This document shows positions 10,670 to 22,915 of a stretch of DNA of 64,000 nucleotides, piece after piece (positions within the stretch are counted from its first letter, which is position 1; each line of letters opens with the position of its first letter). Under the pieces are notes generated by a model that searched no databases, was not told the DNA's origin, and was given only the letters and a program-made list of their open reading frames with translations. The position numbers were made by a program, and so were the translations under genes. Source of the DNA: Neoconidiobolus thromboides FSU 785. Its lineage: Eukaryota; Entomophthoromycota; Entomophthoromycetes; Entomophthorales; Neoconidiobolaceae. The stretch is from positions 1 through 64,000 of the forward strand of contig MU626262.1 of assembly GCA_025603075.1 (NCBI GenBank). Reading direction: 5' to 3'.

Positions 10670-11607
10670 GTATATCCTACTTCAGTATTTGGTATAAAAC
10701 ACTTAATTAATACCTATTTATTATACTACAAGTTGTTTACTTGTATGCCACTGTACTGATTTTTCTTATTTTTCGGTTAAATTTGTTTGAACATTAAATT
10801 AAGTACTTCTTTTAAAATTTAATAAAATGCTTCATATTCTATCGGAGCATTTAATAGCAATTTTATCTTAGCTTGAAAACTACATCTTAATTAAGTTTCT
10901 AAACTAAGTATACATCTGCTGCAATTCTAATGTGGCCCAATTAACTATTCGTTTAAGAAATTTTTTTTGCTAAAATCTGAGTAAATTTGAATCTTAAGCA
11001 CTAAAAAACTAAATAAGCAAATAGCTAGCTCTAAAAACCACCACAATTTAAGTTGCAAGAGAGTTGCAGCAACTATATAACGTTAATTTGTCTATTTTTA
11101 TCTTTATTTTAGTTGAAATTTAAAAAATTTATCAGTTAAGATTCTGATTCAATTGATGGTCATAACCAAATGGCGAAAGAGATACTTTTCACTTGTGTTA
11201 ATATCAATGCACTTGAGCCAATATACTATTAAGTTATGAATTTTTAGTTACTAAGTTTCTAATCATGTTTTTAAACTTTTAATTGTAAAATACAAATTGA
11301 TGAGTTAACAAGTTATAGTAACAATATTATAATATTTGAATTACAATCCGGTATAAACGTGTTTAATTCAATCATCCTATTTTTATTATTTCAAATATTA
11401 TAATATACCATAAACCTATTATTGCTATTCTCTTAATTTTACTGAAATCGGATTTTAAAATTTATCTTCCAACGTTCCAAATTTGATATTATGTGTAATA
11501 GTTTTATAGCATTCCATATTAGTTTAAAATAGTTACCTTGAAAACATTCCATCTTCAGTCGCACGTAATCTATAATAAAATGAAAACTCAATATTAAGTT
11601 TAATTTG

Positions 11608-11712
11608 CCCACTAAGGGATTTGAACCTGCGTCTCAGAAATAAAGTATAATTCTAAAATGAAATCAACCGTAGCAGCTGCTTTTAAAGATAGCTAACTCT
11701 AACTAGGCCAAT
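11608..11712 (-). pseudogene. tRNA-like remnant (A and B boxes only)
   Basis: The reverse strand has TGGCCTAGTTAGAG, like a Pol III A box, then about 70 bases later GCAGGTTCAAATCCCTT, a near-perfect B box with T-loop. The 3' end, AGTGGGCA, has no 5' partner (GCCCACT expected), and no good anticodon arm is seen. This looks like a decayed tRNA or a tRNA-derived sequence, not a working gene. Confidence 0.35.
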
Positions 11713-11993
11713 TTTCAAATTATAATTAAACTTTGTGTATCATCATTATGGTAAGTAGACATTTCATTAGGAGTATTATTTTGAGTTATACTTTTTCCAA
11801 ATTTTACATTTTATTGGTTAATCGAGGGTTAATCAATAATGAGTGGAATGTGCAGATTTTTGATGAATAAAATTTCAAAAATAAAGACAAATGCAAAACT
11901 AGTTTTAAACTTTTTGTTTTATAATTTATATTAAAAATCATTAATAACTTATGGAAAATCCTATTCAGTAAATAATTGATAAATAATATTAAT

Positions 11994-12096
11994 ATATGGG
12001 GGTGTTTTTTTGGCTTCATTGCTTTTTCCATTTTTCAAGTGCTATTTGAGCCGAAAAATCGTTAGTAAAATTTTTAAACAACAAAATACATCCCTT
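11994..12096 (-). mobile_element. MITE-like element, copy 3
   Basis: Begins ATATGGGGGTGTTTTTTTGG and ends ACATCCCTTAT. Core GTTAGTAAAATTTTTAAACA and a degenerate GAGCCGAAAAA present. Confidence 0.75.
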
Positions 12097-12653
12097 ATTT
12101 TAACATCACATAGAGATGTATAATAATATCTTAGTAATTGTTTAGTATGAACTCAAACTGAATTTATAAAAGATATTTTAAAGATAGAGTTTCAACTAAA
12201 TAAAAATAATATAATTTTAGTAAAAAAGCAAATTATTTTATTACTATATTAATATTTAATTGCTACTAATAATAGTATCATTTCATTTTATACATCTAGC
12301 TTAAACAATATACAAAACAAGTTATACTGTCAATAATTTTGCTATGAAATTATTAGTCTTCTATAATAATTCCAAGCTAATTTTAATTCCCTTAAACTCA
12401 CAAATGATAATAAGCCAACAATCTTCGATTATTGCCAGCTAATTAAAATTAATTGGTTAAAATAGCAAATGACTCTTCACATAAGATTGGATACGTTAAT
12501 AAGAATCAATGAATTTCATTGGTTAATAGACTCCAATTTAAAAATGACAAAAAATCACTAAAACAAGAGTAAGAAATTTAATGAGAATGAAAACTCCAAA
12601 TTTTCTTTATTCATTTATTCATTTATTTTATTAAAGGTAAAGATAAAAAATAA

Positions 12654-12662
12654 TATAAAAAG
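12654..12662 (+). promoter_or_regulatory. TATA-like box, SEC61
   Basis: TATAAAAAG 54 bases upstream of the SEC61 ATG. Confidence 0.4.
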
Positions 12663-12715
12663 CGGATTAGTGTTAACTTTAAGCTCTTATTTCTTTTTAG
12701 TAAGGATAAATTAAA

Positions 12716-14312
12716 ATGTCTTCTTTTCGATTTTTACATTTGATACGTCCTTTTGTGAATGTTATCCCTGAGGTAGCTTCTCCAGATAGAAAAGTAAGTT
12801 TAAAATAATCAAAACATTCAAATAGCAGACATTGATTTAACCTTTCCCTTAAAATTAGGTTCCTTTCAATCAAAAGATGTTATGGACTGCCATTACACTT
12901 TTTATCTTTTTAGTATGTTCTCAAATTCCATTATATGGTATTATGTCTAGTGATTCTTCCGATCCACTATATTGGATGCGTGTCATTCTTGCTTCTAATA
13001 GAGGTACTTTAATGGAGTTAGGTATTACTCCTATTATTACCTCTGGTATGATTATGCAAATGTTAGCCGGGGCTAACCTTATTGAAGTCGATTATTCTCT
13101 AAGAGAAGATCGTGCTCTTTTTGGGGCTGCTCAAAAATGTAAGTTTAAAATTTATTTTATATTGCTATCTTTTATTTATTTTATAAATAGTATTTGCTAT
13201 GATTATTACTTTTGGACAAGCTTTAGTATCTGTTATCACTGGACTTTATGGTAGACCAGCTGATCTTGGTATTGGTGTATGTATTTTGTTAGTTATTCAA
13301 TTATTTGTTGCTGGATTAATTGTGATTTTATTGGATGAATTGCTTCAAAAAGGATACGGATTAGGCTCTGGTATCAATTTATTTATTGCTACTAACATTT
13401 GTGAAACTATTATTTGGAAAGCATTTAGTCCAAGTACTTTTAATACCGGTAAAGGACCTGAATTCGAGGGAGCTGTTATTGCTTTCTTCCATCTTTTATT
13501 CACACGTCGTAATAAATTTAAGGCCTTAAATGAAGCTTTATTCCGCTCCAATCTACCCAATCTTTCCAACTTATTCGCTACTGTATTTGTATTTGCTTTA
13601 GTCATCTACCTCCAAGGTTTCCGTATTGAAATTCCAATCAAATCAAACAAAGCTCGTGGTTCAAGAGGTACTTTTCCAGTCAAATTATTTTATACTTCCA
13701 ACATGCCAATTATGCTTCAATCTGCTTTAACTTCCAATGTTTTCCTTGTTTCTCAAATGCTTTATATTCGTTTCCCTGAAAACTTTTTAGTCCGTTTATT
13801 TGGTGTTTGGGAGGTAAACAATAGTATCACTATTATTAGCAATCATATTAATTTTCTTATAGCCAATTGGAGAAAGTACTATGTTAAGTCCAGTATCTGG
13901 TTTGGCTTATTATTTACGTCCACCAAATGCATTTATTGAAGTATTACAAGATCCAATTCACTTTGTTGTTTACCTTGGATTTATCTTAGGAGCTTGTGCT
14001 TTATTCTCACGCACATGGATTGAAATTTCTGGCTCTTCACCACGTGATGTAGCTAAACAACTTAAAGAGCAAGATACTGTTATTGCAGGTCATCGTGATA
14101 CATCGATCTATAAGGTACTTAAAAAAGTCATTCCACAAGCTGCTACCGTTGGTGGTCTTGTTATTGGTTTACTTTCCGTCAGTGCAGATTTAATGGGTGC
14201 TATTGGTTCTGGTACTGGTATCCTTTTAGCTGTTACTATTATCTATCAATACTTTGAAATGTTTGTCAAAGAACAACAAGAAGCTGGTGGGCTTGCAGCT
14301 ATGATGAATTAA
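12716..14312 (+). CDS. SEC61: Sec61 alpha, ER protein-translocation channel
   Basis: Four exons, about 475 residues. Exon 1 encodes [20 protein letters not shown], the canonical Sec61 N-terminus. Exon 2 (from ~12859) covers plug and TM2 ([35 protein letters not shown]). Exon 3 begins [10 protein letters not shown], with YGRPADLG and [20 protein letters not shown]. Exon 4 carries LAYYLRPP, the [16 protein letters not shown] cytosolic loop and the last two TM segments ending AGGLAAMMN. Ten membrane segments can be followed in order. Known role: the channel for co- and post-translational translocation into the ER. Among the most confident calls in the window. Confidence 0.97.
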
Positions 14313-14439
14313 GGATTTTTTCACTCTTTTGATGGATTCTATTTTTTAAAAATATAAAAATAAACTAAAATAGCTATTTTTAATAATTATTTATAAAGTT
14401 TAACTTGGAATTTTTTTGTTTTCGTTTTTTAAGTTAAAA

Positions 14440-15642
14440 ATGCAAACTCAATCAGTCATATTAAATAATGGGAGCGTCATGCCTTTAATTGGGAGTAATT
14501 AGAATGATGATATATTACATAATAACATATAATAATAATAATAATAATAATAATAGTTGGCACTTATCGAATGAGAGATAAGTATCAGATTCAGGAAATA
14601 TTAACTGAAGGAATAGAAGTAGGTTATCGATTAATAGGTAATTTTTAAAAACATAACAAAATGCATTTAATATTTACTAAAATAATACAAAAAGATACAG
14701 CTCAAGTGTACAGAAATGAAGAAGTGATAGGTGGAGTTATTGAAGAATATTTAACTAATAATAAGGATAAAATTGAAAGAAAGGATTTGTTTATCACTAG
14801 TAAAATAGGTAATTAACTAAAATTAATAAATAGAATCCAATAAATGATAAAACTTATTTTATTTAGCTCCAAACAACCAAGGAGCGGATAGAGGCTATGA
14901 ATGTAAATTATTATTGTTACTTAAATCAATTATCTAAACAATAATAACCAATAGCTACTTTAGAAACGATAAAAAAATTACGTTTAGATTACATTGATCT
15001 AATGTTGATTCATTGGCCTGGTACTTCAAGGATTAGTCCCCAATCTCCTATGAATTCAGAATATCGAAAACAAACTTATCAAAGCTTAGAACGTTTGTAT
15101 CACGAAGGGATAGTCAAAAATATAGGCATCAGCAACTATACTTTATCACATTTAAAGGAATTATTAACTTATTGTCAAATTAAACCACAAGTTTTACAAA
15201 TAGAATACCACCCTTTATATCAATCGAAAGAAATCATAGATTATTGTAAGGAAAATGGGATACAAATTCAAGCCTATTCGTCCTTGGGAGAAGGGCAATT
15301 GATTAATGATGGTGATGAGTTTTTTAAACAGTTTTTAAAGTTCAATAAAAATTTGTTAAAGGAGAATGACATCAAAGGGCAATTAGTTGGTTTTCTGTTA
15401 AAATGGGCAATGTTAAAAAATATCGTGGTAATTCCAAAAACTAATAGTGTAAAACATTTAATTAGCAATTTTAATTATTTAAATATAGACTTGAATGAAA
15501 ATGTAAGTTTTTAACATTATGTTTCTATAGTATATCACATTAACTTTTTTAGATCAACGAATTTTTCAATAGCTGTATTTATGATAGTAAATATGAATTG
15601 AAATCCAACAAATTTTGTTGGGATCCAGAAACAGTTTTATAA
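14440..15642 (+). CDS. Aldo/keto reductase
   Basis: About six exons, about 285 residues. Spliced N-terminus MQTQSVILNNGSVMPLIG, then IGTYRMRDKYQIQE. The following exons give YRLIDTAQVYRNEE (catalytic Asp and Tyr of the AKR fold), LFITSKIAP (catalytic Lys), LRLDYIDLMLIHWPG (catalytic His), VKNIGISNY, LQIEYHPLYQ, YCKENGIQIQAYSSLG and NIVVIPKTNS, the NADPH-binding end. The final exon ends WDPETVL. NADPH-dependent carbonyl reductase by family; substrate unknown. The first intron contains an ATA microsatellite running directly into its acceptor. Confidence 0.9.
14531..14558. repeat. (AAT)n microsatellite in AKR intron 1
   Basis: Eight or nine triplets whose last unit supplies the AATAG acceptor. 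Confidence 0.85.
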
Positions 15643-15697
15643 ATAAACATGAAAATGAAAGCAACTTGAAAGTTATTAAAATATAATTTTATTAATT

Positions 15698-16817
15698 TCA
15701 AACTCTATTATACCCATTTCTACGTCTTTTTCCAGAAATAAATGTAACTGAAGAATGAATTAATGTCTAAATTAAAGTTACATTAGTTATTATTATTATT
15801 ATACATAAAAAGCCTACCATTAAATTAGGTATGAAATTTTGCCAAAATTCTACGTTTGGTATTAAATCCCAACCACTATTATTAAGCACATAATAGTTGT
15901 AAAGGATACCAAAGATAAAGTAAAATAATATCAATAATAATATGCTAATAAAACAATAAATGAATAAAACACAAAAATATCATTATTAAAACCTACATTG
16001 TACTAAACGCAATACCAGCTTGAGTAGCCGGGCTATTTCCTGGATCACTAGGTGGAGTTGAGTTATCCCCACTACAAAAGAGTTAACTAAATAAGCAACT
16101 AAAAAATAACACGAAGATAGAAATTACAGTGGACAAGCATATTTAGTAATCCAACTTAAAGTCAATTTACCGTTTTCATAATTTAAAATTTTTGGATCTT
16201 CATTCTATTTTGAAAATTAATATCTAGTATTTCTGCCAAAACCATTATATTGTATTTCTATTTACCTTATCTTTATCACATTGAAACTGTATAAACGTGC
16301 TTTGCTCTTGCTCATCAATAGTTTCCCCAGATAGTGATAGATGTAAGCCTAAATTTTATTATTACCATTATTAATTATATTTGTCTTTACTTACTGTCAA
16401 ATTTACCCTTAATTGCAGTAGTAGATAAGCTAGGTGGCTTTTTATTATTAGCTACTTCAATCAAGCTAATAACTCTAGGTTCGGAATTATCTTTATAATT
16501 GACAATACTTTGGCAGATATAAGTACCATCCCCGCATTGGTCTTTTGCATCTTTTTTATTTTTTGTACCATCACAAATATTAATTTCATAATTAGTTTCA
16601 GTTATCGTTGGTTTTGTAGTTTTATTCATGGAAATCGTATATTCTCTAATGGAAATGTTAATGTGTTATTGTTATATATTAGTAAATATACTTACTTATT
16701 TAAATCTTTAAAATTAAACTTTAAGTTGTCAATTGAGATCTCTTGAGTACAATCCCATTCACATTGAACATTTAAAATTAAATTGAATATTAATATTAAA
16801 ATGAAATTAAAATACAT
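15698..16817 (-). CDS. ATG27: Atg27-like type I membrane protein (autophagy membrane cycling)
   Basis: Multi-exon reverse-strand gene. Exon 1 gives a signal peptide (MYFNFILILIFNLILNVQCE) followed by WDCTQEISIDNLKFNFKDLN. The main lumenal exon (16629-16387) carries YEINICDGT, DQCGDGTYICQSIVNYKD and VISLIEVANN. Later exons give FIQFQCDKD, LTLSWITKYACP, then a linker, a hydrophobic segment near 15960-15900, and a short tail ending GKRRRNGYNRV. Cys spacing is that of the mannose-6-phosphate-receptor-like Atg27 fold, known to traffic Atg9 vesicles. Exons 3-5 boundaries are approximate. Confidence 0.75.
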
Positions 16818-16881
16818 TTTAAAAAAAAGTTAAAACGTAAAAGTTAGAACTCAAACTTTAGTCTTTTTATTCTTTTTAAAA
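16818..16881. promoter_or_regulatory. 64-base bidirectional promoter, ATG27 / RBMX2
   Basis: The ATG27 start (16817, minus) and the RBMX2 start (16882, plus) leave only 64 bases. Both transcripts must initiate here or inside each other's 5' region. Confidence 0.55.
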
Positions 16882-18035
16882 ATGAAGTAAAATTTAAAAT
16901 CAAACGTAATATTTTAATCATTAATTAAAACCTTAGCGTAACAAAAGAAATCCAACGTATTAATGAAAAAGAAATTGATTGGATGATAACCCGAGGTTTA
17001 GATGCTTCAGGCTCATGGCATGATGATTACAAACACTCAGCTTATATATTTGTTGGTAGTTTACCATTTGATTTAACCGAAGGAGATATCATTACCATTT
17101 TTTCTCAGTAAGGATATGATAATTATAACGATGATTTATTTATTTCTAAATTAATAGATATGGTGAGATAGAAGACGTCAATCTAATAAGAGATAAAGAA
17201 ACTGGCAAATCAAAAGGCTTCTGTTATTTAAAATATTTGGATCAAAGATCTACTAATTTAGCTGTGGATAACTTAAACTCTATTGAAGTAAGTATAAAAA
17301 AGTAAATTTGTTTCAACTAATTATTAATAATTTAGATCTTAGATCGAAAAATACGAGTAGATCATGTGAAAGATTACAAGCCACCCAAAAGAAAAGGGGA
17401 AGATGGCGTAGAAAGGTTGGACTTAAGTTATAACGCGGCTCCTAAGCTTGTTGAAAGTAAGTAATAAATATAATGATATTTAATTTCGACAGTTTTTAAC
17501 TGCAATTCACCATAGTACCAACCTCAGAAGAAGAAAAGGAAGAAGAAAAGGATAAAGAAAGTTTAATGATTGAAAATGGAATTGATCCAGATGATCCAAT
17601 GGCAGAATATCTTTATGAAAAGTTAATGAAAAAAGAAAAGAAGGCTAAAAAGAGTAAAAAAAGTAAAAAAGAGAAAGAGGAGGATCAATCGAAATCTAGG
17701 TAAATATTTTCATCTGTATTAGTTGTTCTTTCTTTATTTTTATTTTAATAAATTATAGAAAAGACAAACATGAAAGGGATTATAAAGATGATTATGAAGA
17801 TGATTATAAATCTGAAAGAAGAGAAAGAAAGGATCGTAGTAGAGATTCGTACGAAAAAAGGAATAGAAATGAATCAAGACGTAATTATGATAAATATGAA
17901 GGAAGAGAAAGTTCAAAAAATAGATATGATAGGAAAGATAGGTATGATGATTATGATAGATACGAAAAAAGAAATCGATATATGGATGATAAAGATAGCT
18001 ATGAAAGAAGGGACAGCTACGAAAGAAGAAGATAA
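16882..18035 (+). CDS. IST3: RBMX2 / Ist3 (Snu17)-type splicing factor of the RES complex
   Basis: Six exons, about 295 residues. Exon 1 is only ATGAA; exon 2 from 16937 completes MNVTKEIQRINEKEIDWM, the family N-terminus. The RRM spans about residues 35-110: AYIFVGSLPFDLTEGD (RNP2), TGKSKGFCYLKY (RNP1) and KIRVDHVKDYKPPKR. The last exons encode a Lys/Glu-rich stretch and a long Arg/Asp/Tyr/Ser tail of SYERR and RYD-like units. Known role: with Bud13 and Pml1 it forms RES, which binds the activated spliceosome and aids pre-mRNA retention. The long charged tail resembles animal RBMX2 more than the short yeast protein. Confidence 0.9.
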
Positions 18036-18629
18036 ATAAATTTGAATTGATGTGTTTTAAATTATTTTATTAAATCAATATTTATGAAGTTTTGCTAGTA
18101 TTGGAATTTTAGTTTTACTCTTATTTACTATTTTCGAATACACATTTTTTTGTTTTTTGGACATTTTGAGTTAAATTTGGTTTGGCTAGATACATGTTAC
18201 TTTATTTAAATGAATAAATTTATAAGTGGCTCGTAATTATTAAAAATAGTTTTAAATTCAAACAGCAGTAAAATAAACAAAGTTAAAGCATTACAATATC
18301 TTTTGTGATTAAGTCATCATTGCCCATACTTTGAATGAAATCATCAAATTCTTGTTTTAATTTTAATTTTAGTTTTCAATACCCAGGCTTGAGAGTCATT
18401 TAAAAATAGTCATCCTGTCAAGCGTAAATACAAAGCAGTTGACAAAAAACAATGTGTTAAAAAATCATAAAAGGGGGAATTTTTTATTCAAAAAAAAGGA
18501 AAATTTTTAAAGGTTCGAACAATTGATTGCCTTTTTGTTTCAAAATCATTGAAAATTCTTAAAGCTATATAAATATTAACAAACACCTTTAATTAATTTT
18601 TTAATTTTATTAATTTTTAATTTGCAAAT
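18036..18629. other. Intergenic with LEA2 promoter
   Basis: AT-rich, no frame supported. TATA-like site at 18566-18574; otherwise nothing recognised. Confidence 0.5.
18566..18574 (+). promoter_or_regulatory. TATA-like box, LEA2 gene
   Basis: TATATAAAT 56 bases upstream of the ATG at 18630. Confidence 0.35.
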
Positions 18630-19515
18630 ATGAAAAAAAGAAGCGTTTGTTGTTGCATTTGTACATTTATAGTTGTTTTAATTTTGCTAGCCGCAGCCGC
18701 TGTTACTGCTTTCTTTTTATGGGCAAGACAACCAAGTGTTGAATTTAATGGAGCCTTACCACCCGAAAACTCCAAAGACTCATTTGTTCTAAATGGCGCT
18801 ACTGATTTTTCTTTTAATTTGAGGCTCAATTTTACCGTGGATAACCCTAACTTTATTGGCGCTACATTAAGCTCAATAGCTGCTGAAGTAAGTTTGAAGT
18901 ATTCTTTGAAAATCTTAAAATTGGTGTTAATAAATTCCTTAGGGCTCTTTACCAGTGAATAAACAAGTAACTTTAGCTACTGGTAGTCTTAAAGATGTGG
19001 GTATTAATAAGCAAGCAAAGACAAACATATTATTTCCTATTAAGGTTGATTATAAATTAAAAGATGATACTGATTTGCTGATCTTAAAATATATTGCGAA
19101 TAATTGTGGACTATTACAAAATACTCAAAGGGGACAATTAGAAGTGAATTATGACTTAAATATCGTGGCTAAAATTGTTGCTATCAATATAAATTTGCCT
19201 ACATTTTCAAATGATGCCAAGTTTGATTGCCCTATTCCGGTAAATATTATTATGATTTATTTTTATTGTTCATGTTTATGTTTATGTTTTTTTAATTAGG
19301 CTGGTACTAAAATACCTGGTTTGGATTTAATATTGAAATTATATAATGGTGGCTTACCTAATAACATTGATCCAAATGCTCTTATTGCTACTTTACAAAA
19401 GCAGATACCGAACTTAGATAGTGTTGACCCAAGTATATTGAATAACATTGATCCGAATACTTTGAATAATATTGGTAGTCAATTAGGACCTATTGCTACT
19501 AAGATATTAGGTTAA
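18630..19515 (+). CDS. LEA2-domain single-pass membrane protein
   Basis: Three exons, about 250 residues. Residues 1-32 are a basic KKR start, a CCCIC cluster (possible palmitoylation) and a transmembrane segment (FIVVLILLAAAAVTAFFLWA), giving a type II signal-anchor. The rest is a beta-rich water-stress/LEA2-like domain: FNLRLNFTVDNPNFIGATL (the diagnostic V-x-N-P-N), NILFPIKVDYKL and GQLEVNYDLNIVAKI. The third exon adds a hydrophilic tail with the repeated units NNIDPNAL, SILNNIDPN and TLNNIG. Related plant and yeast proteins sit in membranes facing a lumen; lipid-binding is proposed for the fold. Biological role here is unknown. Confidence 0.75.
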
Positions 19516-19586
19516 AATGAATAATAATAACTAATAAATAATAATTGTAATATAATTTATATAATAAACCATTCTACATATATTTA

Positions 19587-20547
19587 TTAAATGTCAAAAA
19601 AATCGATATGAGCTCCACTTTCAAATTCATTTAAATGGACTAATTGAACTAATTTATCAGCAGAATCACTCATTTTAACTAGTTTATCCTAAATCAAATA
19701 TTAATAATGGAATTAATACATAACAAATACCATTACCTCTTTTTGTAAATTTTGGAAGACTGTTTTTAACTCTTGATCTTTAAGCTCACTACGTAAAATA
19801 ACTTGCATTCTGCCTTCCATAGGGCCAGGAGCATAATTTAAAGTTTTAATATTGGTCTAAATAAAAGGTTAATAAATAAATCACTTATAATATCTCAATT
19901 CTTACCTTCTTTTCTTCTAATGCAACTACCTTTAAAAACATATCTCTAGCTGCTTTTATTGTGCAATATAATGAGGAGTTACACATCGGTGTAGTTGCGG
20001 CTAAAGAAGAAGTATTGATAATGACTTTTTCATCAAAATTGGCATGTTGACTCCATTTTGAGAATAGGTTACTGTAGAAATTTAAAAGTCAAAAAGAACA
20101 ATGGTAAAAAATAAATTCAAATTACCTTAAATAAATGAAGCTAGTCAAGTTAATATTTAAATATTGTTGAATTTCAGCTATTTCCAACTCAAGTGCATTT
20201 TTACTAACATCTCCAAGGGTACCATGGTTATTAAAGAACAGTAACTTTTTAGTTTTACTTGCCTTAAATGCCTCACTGTCTATTGTCTCCCTCACTTTAA
20301 CATTGATATTTTCCCAGTTTATACTATTCACATCTGAGAATTCTAAGCTTGCAATTGGGTTAATTTCGATACTTTTAGTTTCATAATTAGTTTTAAGGTG
20401 GTTTAACTTCTCTTTGTTTCTACCTAATAGAATGAAATTTAACTTTAAGGATTCACTGGAGTGATATTTTTTGATAATGGACTCAAAGATTGCTTGCCCA
20501 AAGCCTTGAGTTACTCCAGTAATTATAATGAGGTAGTAAGATTCCAT
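19587..20547 (-). CDS. Short-chain dehydrogenase, sepiapterin-reductase-like
   Basis: Four exons, about 265 residues. TGVTQGFGQAI is the TGxxxGxG cofactor motif at residues 11-21, FILLGRNKEKL the Rossmann beta-2 with basic residues suiting NADPH, and FFNNHGTLGDV the NNxG motif. The catalytic stretch is INTSSLAATT (Ser) and SLYCTIKAARD (YxxxK). The C-terminal end has NYAPGPMEGRMQ, as in sepiapterin reductases and yeast Irc24/YIR036C relatives. Likely an NADPH-dependent carbonyl reductase; the exact substrate is not determinable from sequence alone. Confidence 0.82.
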
Positions 20548-21619
20548 TCTTTTTTTTAGTAAAAATGAAAAGTTTATTTTTTTTCTCTATTGGTTATGTG
20601 TACATGTCTAAAATAAAATTCCAAAATATAGCTTGAAAAATAATTTTGCATGTATCATAATGTATAAAATCAAATGTAAATAACTGACTTTTATGAGTTT
20701 ATCTATGGCTTCAATCTTGTTTTTATATACTCTAATGGATGCAAAATTATTTTTTAAATACTCCTCTAAAAATTTGCAAAAGCTTCTGAATAAACTTTAT
20801 ATTGGTCATATCTAGAATGTCATTATGAAATGGCCACACTAAAAATATATGTCCAAATAAGTCTTGAAATAATTACAGTATTTAATTATGGAAAATAAAT
20901 TTGCTTAGCAATGATAAGAATTATGAATACTATAAATTGAATAATTTGGTATTTGACTCATTGCTTTTAAATTATGGTTAATTAGGGGTACAATACTTTC
21001 AGCTGAATAATGGATACCTGCTGTTTTATGTCAGTAATCATCATGTATAAGCTGAAGGTGTAACATTAAACCACTTATTATGGGTATGTTTTTTTTGGTT
21101 TCATCACTTTTTCATTTTTAAACACTATTTAAGCAGAAAGATTGCTAGTAAAATCCTTTAAAAAAATATATCCCACTATAGTTTATTGTAGTTGAGCACA
21201 AGCAGGAACATCTATAATAACTAAAAGAAGCAAAGTTGAATATGAAAAACATTTTTTTATAGCTTTTTGAAACATGCAGTACTGTTACATAAACTGAAAA
21301 AGATGTTTAACTATGATATAACTAATAACTTTTCGAAACAATAATACACCTTTTTTAATAGCTCATAAATGTTCTTTATATGTTAAAACATTAAACTGAG
21401 AAGATAAAACATTAGAATATAAAAAGAATAATTAAAATTGTATTTAATTTTTATTTATTAACTTTGTTTATAATACTAATAATGTAAATATATAATGATT
21501 GTTATACTTGTATATAACTCCATACCAATTAAATCAATAAATTTGACCGATTTTATACTCTTGAATTGTAGCATAAAATAATCCATAAAAATACCTAAAA
21601 TGAGGCATTTGATATACTT
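20548..21619. other. Intergenic, one MITE-like copy
   Basis: AT-rich with no supported frame. Contains the element at 21077-21179 only. Confidence 0.5.
21077..21179 (-). mobile_element. MITE-like element, copy 4
   Basis: TTATGGGTATGTTTTTTTTG start, core AAGCAGAAAGATTGCTAGTA, end ATATCCCACTATA. More diverged than most copies. Confidence 0.65.
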
Positions 21620-22640
21620 AAATGCTATGCTATATAAGTTAAAATACTACATCGGTGTCAAAATAATAGTTTGTCATTTCGAGGTTTTGTAACGTAGGAC
21701 ACAGTGTATATAAGTACTAAAAAAATTGCTTACTAAAGTTAAATTTAGATAACTAATGTTATTATATTATTATTCTTTTTTAAATAAACATCTTCGATAA
21801 AAACTGATGAGATATAATATATCACTAAGTTTAAATAAGCAATCATTATCATTTTGAATATCAAATATAAATGCTCGGCTGATATATTTTTATAAAACAC
21901 TAAGTTAAGTTGCTTCAACTTTATATCGTTGAAAAGTCAACATTATAGTGGAGAATCAAATTTAAAGGAATTAAGATCAATTAACACTGGTATAACTAAC
22001 TTAGTCACAAATGATCAAATATTTCTAAAGCTCTCCAAGTTTTGGACAATCATTAAGTTGATATGTATTTCTTTAACTTTATTTCTATGCAAACAGTCAA
22101 AATGTAATTACTTTAGTTGCGAAAACTGCATATTTGATAAAGAAGTAAAAACATCCAACTCGATTTGGATATGATTTAATCTGAAATTTTTCAAGCTATA
22201 GAATTTACATAATAAAGCTACCAAATATGTAACTAAATCAAAGATATTATTTTGAATTATTAGTGAAGTAATGGTTGATGATAGATATAGTGGTGTTTCA
22301 AAGTAGCTTTTTGCACGATCAATCTTTAAATGCTTTAAATCTTCTAACACTTCTTTAATACTACCTCTATGAGTAAAAATATAACTATCAGCTCCCTCCT
22401 ATTCTGTCAACCAAACTGCTATAATATAAGCCTATCAGTCCAACATCTTTAAAATGCTCTTTGTTCTTTAAACAACTAACTAAGCCTATACATAGTTTAG
22501 TGTTATCTATGTATATTAATTGTTGATTAATTAATACATTTAATATAACACCCATCTTTTTTAAAACTAGCGTCGATTCATCTTGTAGTATTGGTAGCCC
22601 CGCTTTGGTTGATTCTTTATTAAAAAAGGAGTAACTTGAG
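21620..22640 (-). pseudogene. Decayed F-box/LRR gene
   Basis: Reading the reverse strand from 22640: a degraded LPILQDES (LPILWED in live genes), then HFKDVGLIGLYY, then 22350-22108 with STITSLIIQNN, FYSLKNFRLNHIQIELDVF and FSQLK. Near 21770-21640 is the C-terminal CPTLQNLEMTNYYF block. These are the same landmarks, in order, as in the intact copies, but separated by stops and frame changes. Two MITE-like elements lie immediately 5'. Confidence 0.7.
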
Positions 22641-22756
22641 CTTGTTTTTATATGGAAGATGTTATAAATAAATTCTACTATGCCCTTTTGGGATTTAAAA
22701 ACTCAAATTCTTACTCATCATTTAAATTTGAAGTGAAGTGCTATTTGTTGACTTGT

Positions 22757-22854
22757 ACGTAGGCGTTTCTCTCAGTTTCATTACTTTCTATTTTTGAGCA
22801 CTATTAAGCGGAAAAAATGTTAGTAAATTTCTTAAAAAAATACATCCTGATATA
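22757..22854 (-). mobile_element. MITE-like element, copy 5
   Basis: Left end eroded (GTAGGCGTTTCT). Core TAAGCGGAAAAAATGTTAGT and right end ACATCCTGATAT are clear. Confidence 0.65.
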
Positions 22855-22915
22855 TTATTTCTTAGTTTTGGTATATAAAAGTTATCGTCTATGATAAACT
22901 TTAATTGGATAATTG

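Larger units (their letters stand above)
10581..12715. other. 2.1-kb gene-poor AT-rich region
   Basis: No supported protein gene. It contains a tRNA-like remnant (11608-11712) and one MITE-like element (11994-12096), and the promoters of its two divergent neighbours at the ends. Confidence 0.6.

Noticed and set aside
13345-13605. 86-residue reverse frame inside SEC61
   Set aside because: Fully antisense to a conserved coding exon with no homology of its own.
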